Shown: piece by piece, positions 1 through 8,838 of the stretch
Numbering within the stretch: the first letter of the stretch is position 1
Layout: each line of letters opens with the position of its first letter
Assembly: GCA_963971225.1 (NCBI GenBank)
Contig: OZ020270.1
Location: forward strand, 29,325,123 to 29,389,122
Reading direction: 5' to 3'
From: Melieria omissa
Lineage: Eukaryota > Arthropoda > Insecta > Diptera > Ulidiidae
Length of the DNA stretch: 64,000 nt
Program-made: the position numbers and the translations under genes
Notes under the pieces: generated by a model
Told to the model about the DNA's origin: nothing
Seen by the model: the letters and a program-made list of their open reading frames with translations, nothing else
Databases searched by the model: none

Positions 1-207
1 CATGTGAAATCGATTTGCAGCTGTTTTTGAAGAATAAATCAAGAAAAAGAGCATATTTGCGCCGTGGGAGCCTGCGAGAATAAAGAGCATGCATAAGTTA
101 CTGCCGCGGAAGCCGAAAACAATTCACACCTCTAACTCCAGCGCTTCTTGCAAATAACACAAAATTGTACGAATCTCCTCCTCCTTCCACTTTTTATTTG
201 GTTTTTC

Positions 208-450
208 CAAGGTGTATTAATAAGGTGATGGCACTACTGCAAAAACAAAATGCCCATGTATTTTGTTAGTGCTTTTGGGCATGCTGATTGTCAAAATCAA
301 ATGAAAACACAAATAACACAAAAATAATTTTCCCAATTTTTGACAATTAGCATGCCCAATCGCGAAAAATCAAAAGAAAATCGGAAGAAATCAAAAGAAA
401 ATCAAAAGAAAAAAGTTTAATCAGCTGTGTTGCCACCACTACCTCATTAA
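208..450. mobile_element. MITE of the CAAGG-TIR family, copy A
   Basis: Non-coding repeat of about 240 bp starting CAAGGTGTATTAATAAGG and ending near CACCACTACCTCATTAA. It matches the copy at 42724-42965 along its length, including the inner TTTTGACAAT and AAAAGAAAATC blocks, and a shorter diverged copy at 63574-63838. The right terminus lacks the CCTTG end of the other copies, so it is eroded or truncated. No coding capacity. Confidence 0.7.
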
Positions 451-1173
451 CTGTGAAACCTAAATTGGAGCGTTTTCTGACGCAACGCTCTTGCTCAGTG
501 CCAAGGTTTATTGAATATAAGGATACGACATCCGAGACAGATAATTTGACAGCGGCACTCATGACGTCACTGAAATTATGCCAACTGTCAAATTTTTTGT
601 AGGAACAGTGGGACGAACAGCACACTAAACTAAAAAAAATTAAAATTCATGAAATTGTTGTTTTGTTTATATTTATATTTTGTTTATATTTATTATATTT
701 TTATATTAAGTTCAAAAAATTTCTTGCACTGTTGCAATGATGGCGCACGCACTCTTCGCTGGTATGGTGACCACTGGCCACCCAGTATGATAGTGGCACC
801 TTACGTAATTCATTACAGCATACTTACTTTTCATCCGGTAAGCATTCCAACTTCCTTGCCAAACGCCCATTACGTTTGTACAGAGCATGGCCGCCGCATC
901 ATGCATGATTTTGTAAAGTATAAATGGTATCATAGCAAAATTTTTCGGAATTGTTCGGCTTCCCATTCAAATGTACTTTACTTAGTAATGTGGCGGTATG
1001 AAGGAAAACGTAAGGGGACCGTAATGTTGGAATGGGCTTAAAATGATAAAAAATAAAATGACCTACTCCGTTTGTGCCTTACTCGCTACGGATAATGTGA
1101 GCACTGCTGATTTCTTCACTTACGATGGAAGGTAGACGTAAGCATGTGAATAGCGATGGAATTAGACGAGTGT
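451..1173. other. intergenic, no gene recognised
   Basis: AT-rich sequence. An open frame at 649-1041 has no recognisable motif. Short blocks at 451-600 (a shared 23-bp stretch around AACCTAAATTGGAGCG, ACGACATCCGAG, TGACGTCAC) recur in inverted orientation at 5050-5455, which suggests repeat debris. Confidence 0.5.
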
Positions 1174-1253
1174 TTAAAACAGCCTCCGCTGGGAGTTGAA
1201 CATGGGCCTCTGGCATGAAGAGTCAACGCGCTACCCTCTGGACTACCGAGGCC
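1174..1253 (-). ncRNA. tRNA-like remnant or SINE head
   Basis: The minus strand reads from GCCTCGGTAGTCCAGAGGG through TGTTCAACTCC to GCGGAGGC. It has a box-A-like and a box-B-like segment, a mostly paired 7-bp acceptor stem and a 4-bp anticodon stem. The base before the anticodon is C instead of the invariant U, and the T arm pairs poorly, so a functional tRNA is unlikely. It may be a tRNA pseudogene or the head of a decayed SINE. Confidence 0.4.
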
Positions 1254-1733
1254 AACTTATTATGCTTGTAAAATCACGTCTTTCTTTTAGATTCGTTCTA
1301 CTTAAATGTACATACCACGTACATTACAACGTAAAGTACACTTGGAAATGACGATACGAACAATAATTCGGGTTTTAAATATACTTTTTTTTGCACTTCT
1401 GGTGCCTTATTGTTTGATTTCTTAGCGTAAGTTACAACCGGAGGTACTCGGAACGTACCTTACTGACACCTTACTTTCGGTGGAGGAAAACATGCATTAT
1501 TCTGGTAAGCACCTTACCATTTTCGTACTGGGCAGTGCTTCAGTGCGTTATTGTGTTTGTGGTGGTTGGTGCTGTAGGCGCATTTGTGCTTGCAAGCGTT
1601 TTAACTGCGACTCCCTTGGCTTTGTTTTTTTTTAGAAATGGAAAGCATCAAAAGCCAAAACCCCGTCAGTGTGGGACTTTAACCACACTAAAACCATCTT
1701 TGTCAGATCTGATTTACCCTCACTGGTACGACC
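1254..1733. other. intergenic, no gene recognised
   Basis: No protein motif, RNA gene or terminal repeat could be supported. An open frame at 1535-1789 runs into the adjacent MITE and looks spurious. Confidence 0.5.
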
Positions 1734-1741
1734 GTCAGGAA

Positions 1742-1899
1742 CAGGCGCGGATCCAGAAAAATATTTCGGGAGAGGATTTTAAAAAGTAATTCTTTAATAT
1801 CTATAAAATGTCTTTTAATTTGTATGTAGTTTTATAGTCGATCCAAATATTTCGGGGGGTTTCAACCCCCAAACCCCCTCCCCCCTGGATCCGCCGCTA
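1742..1899. mobile_element. hAT-type MITE, copy 1
   Basis: A 158-bp element with imperfect TIRs (CAGGCGCGGATCCAG and, as reverse complement, TAGCGGCGGATCCAG). It is flanked by an exact 8-bp target duplication GTCAGGAA (1734-1741 and 1900-1907). TIRs starting CAGNGGCGG and 8-bp duplications are typical of hAT. Its interior, with G- and C-runs around AAATATTTCGGGGG, matches the copies at 15898 and 20011 in the opposite orientation. Confidence 0.85.
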
Positions 1900-2559
1900 G
1901 TCAGGAATTTCGTCAGGAAGCGGAGTTAAGCTTAAAGCTCGAATTTTGTTCAAGTTGGTTTGTCTAACTGTTAGCCGTTCTAGTCCGTTGTCCCGGTTCA
2001 GTCTTCGTTCGTTCGCTTACCACTTACGCCTTACAGTATAAACACAACCAAGTCGTCGTGCGAATTTATACGCACCGAAAAATTACGCAGTGCGTCGTCG
2101 TCGTGAAAATACGCACAGTAAAACAGAATGATGCGACATTCGCATCAGCTATTATTTCTGCAAACACGGCAAACACACAATTGCCTTTTATTTTGAGTGA
2201 ATGAAATCAACATGAATTCGATAAGTCGAGAAAACGAGCATATGGGTACGTCGTTATTGTTGTCCTTTGAGGGCGGTTAATCTGAATTTGTTTATAAGTT
2301 ACAGACAATCACGATGTGGTCACAAACTATTTCTCGCGCGGCAAGAAACAGGGTCTGCTGTCATTATTCAATTACGCCAAGGAAAGTCTGCTGCCGACGC
2401 GCAGCAAGAAGTCCTTCTGAAGGTGCAATGCAACACTTACTCGCTCGAGAACCGCTGGCGAGATTCATTGGACCGCGCGATTAAAAGCAATTTGTATTAA
2501 GACACATACCTGGCTAAGGATTTATTTATTATTATTTTTTTGTAATAAGCAGCGTGTTT

Positions 2560-3359
2560 ACAAAACAAACTTGAGATTCGAATACAGACCACCACAGATA
2601 CCAAAATACGTCTTCGTTGCCATGTCCACGAACAAACGTGTCTCGACCACGCCCGGTATGAGCAGCAAATCTTCATTCACCGCCTTCCAGTCGTAAATCG
2701 TTGTCGGCTCAAAGTGCCAGTCAAGTATGAAATTGCCATTGTCCGTGACGCACGGCCCCGCCTTGGCTACCGCCATGCATGGCCGCAATGCGCTGCCTTA
2801 TTGGCACATATGCCATGGGCACCACCTCGATCGGAATCCCCTTCTTGTACTGTTCGCCCAGGCGCTGCGAGTTCTTGGTGTAGTCGGCTATGACAATAAG
2901 CTGCTTCGCGCAGGCGGCCACTATTTTCTCCTGAAGCAGACAGCCGCCGCCGCCCTTGATCAGTACCATGTCGCTATCGACCTTGTCGGCGCCATCGATG
3001 GCCACGGCCAGCTTTGGATGCCGGTCCAGATCGCCCAGCTGCAGCTGATGCTCGACAATCGGCTGATGCGCCTGAAAGCTAGTGGGCACGCACACCACCT
3101 CCAGTCCCTCGGAGCGCACCCGCTCTGCCAGGCGCTCGACGGCAAACACTACCGGGACACTAACGGGCGTATTGTCGTATGCGCAAACTTGATTTGTCCA
3201 GGCGACGACTTTTGCTACTTTCGGGGCAGCAATATTAGCCAAATTCCTTCACGGCAGCAAAAAACCGGCTCCAGCTGCAACTCTAATCAGAAGCGCAACT
3301 GCCAGTGCGGGCACGATTTCTTTCGCTGCTCGGTCAATTAGGAGCTCCGTCTTGTCCAT
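2560..3359 (-). pseudogene. Rpi: ribose-5-phosphate isomerase A pseudogene
   Basis: RpiA interconverts ribose-5-phosphate and ribulose-5-phosphate in the pentose phosphate pathway. The minus strand encodes clear RpiA blocks: [45 protein letters not shown] and, in another frame, [17 protein letters not shown] and IPGVVETRLFVDMA. The two DGAD aspartates, the KGGGG lysine and the QEK glutamate are present. However, the N-terminal GSGST phosphate-binding loop is gone, a stop interrupts the start region near 3251, and a frameshift lies near 2770. A leader intron is retained, so this is not a processed retrocopy. Confidence 0.85.
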
Positions 3360-3362
3360 TTT

Positions 3363-3434
3363 CTAAAACATACGAAAGGGAAAGACAAAATAGATTATTT
3401 GGTACAATTTTTTATTAAAATTTGAACCACTTAC
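3363..3434 (-). other. intron in the Rpi pseudogene leader
   Basis: On the minus strand a GTAAGT donor at 3434 and a TGTTTTAG acceptor at 3363 enclose 72 bp just upstream of the ATG at 3359. The segment is conserved in the second copy near 39995-40060, with the donor altered. This indicates capture at DNA level. Confidence 0.6.
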
Positions 3435-4208
3435 AACTTTGCAACCTCAAAAAACCACAAATCACAAAATTTTACCACAATTTTTCGTTTGTTTGTTTTT
3501 TCGTTTTTCACCGCTGACAGCTGCACAGCTGATTGGTTCGCACGACGACTGCGACCATGGCACAATAAACAAGGTAATAGCATCCCCGCAACACCAAAAA
3601 CCACATGTATTTTGTTGGTAGGATCGTTTATCGCTTCTGTCAAATTCAGCTGTCATTTTTCGACGAAAGAGGGAGAAACTGAAAATAGACAAAAGTGATT
3701 GTTGCCAGACGGTGCTGTATTTGAGTGAAAAAACGGGAAAAGTGCTCAGGTCAGTTGTTTTCAGTCAGGTATTTTCATTTCAACCGATGCGGCAACACCG
3801 CACCACTGCTGACACCGACGATTTTGACAGAAGCGATAAACGATCAGCCGGTGGCTTGCTACAACCTTGTTAGTTGAACCATGACTGCGACCAAATTAGA
3901 ATTTGTTCTATCGACGGACGACCGGTCGTCGGTCGAATATCGCAGTCGTCGTCGTTGTGGGCAATCACATTTACTGCTGTGTTTTAATTTTGACAGCGTA
4001 CGTTCGCTGCGTAAAAATCGCACGACGACTTGGTTGTGTTTATACTATTAGGTTGCATCTGCACGGAGTTTGTGCATAACCTCGGCTTTGTCGCTGTGCA
4101 TAACTCGCTGACCGTCAAAGCTGGGCCATGCAAAGGCATCTACCGCGTCCTCGCGTTTGCCACTTTGAGATGCTGTTATCCCTCAATGCATTTTTAAACG
4201 CAGTATCT

Positions 4209-4796
4209 CTATTTGCAGTTGGCTTGGTGCACGACGCTGCATTCGTGCGCCAGTAGATCCAGCGATTGCTGTTTGGGGCTAGACACATTCCATAAAGCCA
4301 TTATTCTGGCCAGCTTGGTCGCTGCTTTGTCCCGCTGGGCTGCTGTGGTACTGGAGGTCGCGTGCTCAAGTCGCTGAGCATGGCGGCTGACTCCCGGTAG
4401 ATATCGTTTTCGATTCGGAATTAGTTTGCGGTGTTGTTTAAGTTCTTTGGGAACGTTAAGTAATGCACTTCCTTGCAACCTAGAAAATATGCGTTTTGTT
4501 AATATTTATTCTATGTGATGCAATACAACATTTTCGAAATAAGAGATACTCACTTAAGTTCCTGTTGTTTTGCGCACATTTTCCCACTGCACAACGCATA
4601 TTGACAGAAATTCTTGTTTTCTATTTTGGGGAAAAAAACACGTTTTCACACCAAATTTGTACAGGAAATGCACTTCAATACTTACGTTTTTTGGGCAAAA
4701 ATCACTTTTTGAGGGTAAAATAATAATATTCACTAAAACTTGCGAGAAATTCGAAAGAAACCGTCGGCCAATAGAAATTTGCTGTTTAAATCGTTT
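4209..4796 (-). pseudogene. possible THAP-like first exon plus unassigned ORF
   Basis: On the minus strand an ATG at about 4600 opens MRCAVGKCAQNNRNL, followed by a good GTGAGT donor and a TTTTCTAG acceptor at about 4480. The joined frame gives CKEVHYLTFPKN and then a stop. A C-x4-C start followed by an F-P motif resembles a THAP zinc finger, but the remaining C2CH residues are not seen. An overlapping frame (4209-4478) encodes 89 aa with no recognised domain. Assignment is tentative. Confidence 0.3.
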
Positions 4797-4799
4797 CTA

Positions 4800-5840
4800 A
4801 ATAGAGCTGCCGAGTGACATTTTTTGAAATTGAAAGTCGTTAATTTTTTATTTTGAATTTTCTAACTAGGTGCATAAAGTTCTTGTTCTGTGTGAAATTG
4901 GACTGTCCTTCAAAGTATTTGCATAGATTATAATACTTATCAAACAATTTGGTATCAGAACAGATATAATTGACCATATATTACGATAATCGACTACGTA
5001 TAAAACTAAAATTTTTTGAAGGTGGGGTGGTAACTCTAGCAATGGGCACGCGTGACGTCAGCACTCGGATGTCGTAATCTTTTATTCTTTAATTCATGCT
5101 CAGTGCGGCATACCGAATTTGAAGCGTTGCGTTGGGATTGTCAAAATCATGAAATGAAAACAAATGTTAAAAAAATATCTGTTTAGTTGCGAAAAAAACA
5201 ACAAATTATTATTAGTTTGCAGAACTTAGCTCTTATTTGAATAAATTCCTCACAGTTTAAACCAAATCAAATATAAATCACAGACATTTTTGTTTGTCGC
5301 AGCCAACTTCAACTGCTAACACCTTGTCAAAATTGGAAATTCGAATAGCTCAGCGTCAGAGCGTTTCAATTGCGGTTTGCACTATACAATTTGTATGGGA
5401 ATGAAGCAATTTCGACAGTTGCTGGCCGCTAACGCTCCAATTTAGGTTTCACAGTAATGTGTCTTGGGTTTTTCTCTCTTTCTTGGTCTGCTTCATCGTG
5501 GCAATTGTGACAGCTGATTGATTGGCAAATCTGTGTTGCCAATGCCCAATGCAATAGGGTTTCAGTGTTGCAAATTTGAAGCTGCGGGGCAAATGTGTAC
5601 ACTTTGTTGTCGCGTTGAAAATATTTGCCATCACATTTTGCACATACCATGATGCAAGACCGTTTGCACGTTATCGTGAATTGCCCTAAACACTATGCAT
5701 CAATGCAGCAAGAAACAGTGATGGCAAGTTGAACTCTTTTCAAACGCAGTACTGCAACTCAAGCAATTCAAACGTTAAGGCTTTGAGGGCAGTCAGCAAT
5801 AACTGAAGTAAAAGCATATAAAAACACGTTTCAATATACT
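4800..5840. other. intergenic, repeat debris
   Basis: AT-rich sequence with short blocks inverted relative to 451-600. A Cys-rich open frame on the minus strand (5429-5650) has no identifiable family. No gene supported. Confidence 0.5.
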
Positions 5841-5887
5841 TGTTGGGTGAGAGTGCCTTCCTATTATTCGATTAGTTTAAGCTATAT

Positions 5888-6403
5888 AGCGGCCTTTAGA
5901 CGGTCGCACATGTTTGCAATCATGTGCGATGGGGGAAATGTACGATGAGCGTTTACACGGTCACACATGTGCGCACACTTCAGTTGTCTCGCTGCTGCCA
6001 ACGAAGCAACATGGTATGCGCTTTCGCATCAATTTCTTTAAATTTGCATAAAAGCACCTCTATGCTGCGTTTCTTTTAATTTTTATTTTTATATTCTTCA
6101 CCTTTTACTTTTCACAGTTCGGGATTGTGTCTATACACATCAAAGAACTCCTTCCACAATATTTAATTTTTTTTGCGACGCCATCCTCACTGCTCGCTGT
6201 CCACCGATCGAATGAAAAAATGCACTATGTGTGTCACACAGCCGTTTACACGGTCGCACATGTGCGTCGCGCCGACAGAGAAATCAAAACATTTTGAAAA
6301 CCGTCGCACATGTCCGACGACACGAATTTCTTGCGTTTACACGGTCATTCTTCTCATCGCGCCGCACATGATTGCGGACATGTGCGACCGTCTAAAGGCC
6401 GCT
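5888..6403 (-). mobile_element. MITE with a MADF-domain fragment, copy 1
   Basis: A 516-bp element with TIRs AGCGGCCTTTAGACGGTCGC and a 3-bp target duplication TAT (5885-5887, 6404-6406). Subterminal CGCACATGTGCG and GTTTACACGGTC units are repeated several times. The minus strand from 6184 to about 5998 holds a decayed MADF (Adf-1 type DNA-binding) fragment with the expected WKEF and DYKNKN-type motifs. A tryptophan position is TGA in this and the other long copies. The 3-bp duplication and the MADF link suggest a PIF/Harbinger derivative. Confidence 0.75.
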
Positions 6404-7083
6404 TATGAGCACTGAAGCTCGCGCAAATAACTGTTCTCTCTTTCTCAGAGCGCAAACATGACGCTTAGCTTCCTAAAAATGTTAGTTTTAGTACGTAGTA
6501 CAGTAAATAGGAACAAATAAATCACATTTACTAAAAAAAAATACTTAATGGCTGAAATTTTGAGGGTGTGTTCGGGGGCATGTCCTGAGTCTAAAACTGA
6601 GTTTTCGTATTCAAGGGGGTGGGGGAAGATACTACCCCCTGCTTATTTAGGGGTGAGCTCGTTTTAACTCCTTATCTCCGATGCTATTGCTCGTACCGAC
6701 AAGTCCGAGGGATCAAATTTGTGGGTAATAAAATTATCTATCTAATGATAATAAAATCGAGGTCTTAGGTCGATTAGGTGAATCACAATGGCCGGTCAAA
6801 GGTCAAAAGTGAGGGATAGTTTTCGTTTTTCGTGAATACCGTGAAACCGGTAGGGTTTTTCGCATACTGCTTCGATACCATTTTAAAGTACTTGAAATTA
6901 CCTACAAAATGAGTGCTCGATGTAGATGAGTGCTACTATAAATAGTTTGCCGTCAATCCAACGACCAAGTTGACCGCGCGCGCCGATGTTGAGCCGCGCA
7001 CGGCGCGAGAAGTACTCATTGCGCATACATTGCACTCTCTACGTGTTCGCACGTACAGCGCGCGCGGTCAACATCGGCGCGCG

Positions 7084-7519
7084 AGTTATGTATACTCTCC
7101 CGTACACCACACCAGAAGTCCATGCGATTGTAAATAGGTATGTCCAAAGTCAATAAACTCGGCACAGAACGAACTCTACATTGTAAGTTCAACGTTTGCT
7201 GCGGAAATCGGATACGCCGAAAAAGCTAACGACCAGGCAGAACCAACATCAGCGTTATGATCGCTGAGTTGTTTATGCTTGGCCAGCAGAAATCCGCCAA
7301 GTGAGCAAACGGTCAATGAGTTCGTTTTCTGCCGAGTTGGCGATTTTTGTATGGGCATACTTGCGATCGATCAGCACTTGGTTGTGGCATGTACAAAAAA
7401 TTGTAAAGCAGTCTTAAGATTCACTGCAACCAATGCGGTTGGAAATAAAGATTCTATAAATTTAAATTTTAGAATTGTATCATTTGGAAAGTGTGACCCA
7501 AGTCACCAATCCTGTAATT
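7084..7519 (+). repeat. errantivirus 5' LTR
   Basis: 436 bp, AGTTATGTATAC...CTGTAATT. It contains AATAAA near 7152-7157, the likely polyadenylation signal in the matching 3' LTR. It differs from the 3' LTR by an extra AG near 7265 and one T/A change near 7479. Confidence 0.93.
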
Positions 7520-7533
7520 GGCGCAGTCGACGG
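7520..7533 (+). promoter_or_regulatory. errantivirus primer-binding site
   Basis: GGCGCAGTCGACGG directly follows the LTR. Related fly elements (17.6/297 group) use a similar GGCGCAGTCG site complementary to the 3' end of a serine tRNA. tRNA identity is inferred. Confidence 0.7.
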
Positions 7534-7659
7534 TTTGCAGTTCCGAAGAACAGCAAAATAAGAACCCATTCAGAAACATTCATTCAACGACAAAGTGTAC
7601 ACACAAAGCTTAATGGCAAAATTTTAATTTAAAAACAAAAAAAAAAAAAAGAAAAGTTC

Positions 7660-8838
7660 ATGAAAAAACAACCAAACAAGTTCGACAAACAAAGAAACAT
7701 TAATATGAACGAGGAAGCAGCCCACCAGATGCAAGCGGCAATTGTCCGCCAGGAAGAAATTATCACCCAACTAAGACAACAACTGCAGCAGCAACAGCAG
7801 CAGCAACAGCAGCAGCAACAGCCGCAGCAACAGCAACCATGGCTGACACAAAAGGACATCATACAACAGTTCAGGCAACTGAGACCACTGGACGACCAAC
7901 ACGACGTACTGTCATTTATCAACTCAGTCGAGGCGGTGATGGCACTTTGTCCCGATGACGAACAGTTACTGAAGTTCGGCATCGGGATAGTCACGAACGA
8001 GAAGTTCACGGGGGAAGCCGCAAACTACGTGAGGCAACTGGGAGTGAACCCAACCTGGAGCAACGTGAAGCAACGATTAAAGGAACAAATGCGACCGAGG
8101 ACCACATACGAAGACGTCTTCAACAAGTGCAGATATGTCAGAGTAAGCAGTTTAAGAGATCTTTTCAAAATATTCCAACAAGCGAAACATGAAATAAACC
8201 AAATATTCATGTTCGACGAAGCAAAGCCACTAATCTACACACCGGAAAGGGTAGACAGGGACCTCCTAAACATTATGATAGATAAAATAGATACGCCATT
8301 CAAGGTCCACATCGACCAGAATAGCACAATAAATGACACTTTAACCAAATACACTCAACTAAAGGCACTAGATGATCCCAGAGCAATCAACAGTAGATGC
8401 AGAGTCACACCACCATCAAACACTAACAGAAACCTCAGATACAACAATCAACAACAAAGAAACAACATTCAAGATAGTAGCAACAATAACAACCAACAAG
8501 CAAAAACTAACTATCAGGCGACTTACAATAGGCAACATGGAGCAAGCTTTAACGAGAATCAACAACAACACCAATATCAAACCTCAACAAACAACTACAA
8601 GGAAAATACCACAGTTGTACGAAGCCACCCAAATACTAACAGGAATTATTTTTCAAATAATCAGTACCGTAGAGACAATAACACCAGCCAAACTAGAAAT
8701 ACCCACACAAGTACCGATAACCGCAATGCTAGATTAGCACCAGAACCTATGGAAATAGGTACTCTCCAGGAAGCCAAGGTAGAAGGGGATAATGAAGTAA
8801 ATTTTTTAACATTGCCTCACGATTTACACTACCCATAG
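7660..8838 (+). CDS. gag: errantivirus Gag polyprotein
   Basis: A 392-aa structural protein. A glutamine run lies at residues about 43-62 and an Asn/Gln-rich low-complexity region fills the last third. No CCHC zinc knuckle is visible, which is usual for errantivirus Gag. The start at 7660 is the first ATG; a second in-frame ATG at 7705 could also serve. The frame ends at the TAG at 8836-8838, overlapping the pol frame, and a -1 slip site lies 28 bases upstream of that stop. Confidence 0.88.
   Translation: MKKQPNKFDKQRNINMNEEAAHQMQAAIVRQEEIITQLRQQLQQQQQQQQQQQQPQQQQPWLTQKDIIQQFRQLRPLDDQHDVLSFINSVEAVMALCPDDEQLLKFGIGIVTNEKFTGEAANYVRQLGVNPTWSNVKQRLKEQMRPRTTYEDVFNKCRYVRVSSLRDLFKIFQQAKHEINQIFMFDEAKPLIYTPERVDRDLLNIMIDKIDTPFKVHIDQNSTINDTLTKYTQLKALDDPRAINSRCRVTPPSNTNRNLRYNNQQQRNNIQDSSNNNNQQAKTNYQATYNRQHGASFNENQQQHQYQTSTNNYKENTTVVRSHPNTNRNYFSNNQYRRDNNTSQTRNTHTSTDNRNARLAPEPMEIGTLQEAKVEGDNEVNFLTLPHDLHYP
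8802..8808 (+). promoter_or_regulatory. putative -1 frameshift site, gag to pol
   Basis: TTTTTTA sits in the gag frame as T-TTT-TTA, the classic X-XXY-YYZ slippery heptamer. Slipping back one base continues without a stop into the pol frame at 8838. This explains how pol is made despite having no strong start of its own. Confidence 0.75.

Larger units (their letters stand above)
2035..4046. mobile_element. 2.0 kb TIR unit carrying an Rpi pseudogene
   Basis: The ends are inverted copies of AGTATAAACACAACCAAGTC followed by GTCGTGCGA. Between them are a ribose-5-phosphate isomerase pseudogene with its 5' leader intron, and a right part with further inverted blocks (3540-3645 against 3827-3905). 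A second diverged copy at 39903-40253 shares both the Rpi leader and the terminal 130 bp but lacks the coding body, which supports one repeated mobile unit. No clear target duplication was found, and the transposon class is unknown. Confidence 0.6.

Noticed and set aside
649..1041. 130-aa open frame
   Set aside because: No motif, and low-complexity start; looks like chance in AT-rich DNA.
1174..1253. functional tRNA gene
   Set aside because: Invariant U before the anticodon is C and T-arm pairing is poor.
2727..3341. 204-aa plus-strand open frame
   Set aside because: Antisense shadow of the Rpi pseudogene, which has clear family motifs on the minus strand.
5429..5650. Cys-rich 73-aa protein starting MVCAKCDGK
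   Set aside because: The start recalls CRIPT-type proteins, but the rest shows no match; two overlapping frames are open.
6173..6415. 80-aa frame MRRHPHCSLSTDR (and similar frames in the other MITE copies)
   Set aside because: Antisense of the MADF fragment and TIR sequence.
7629..8009. Cys-run minus-strand open frame
   Set aside because: Antisense of the Gag glutamine repeat.
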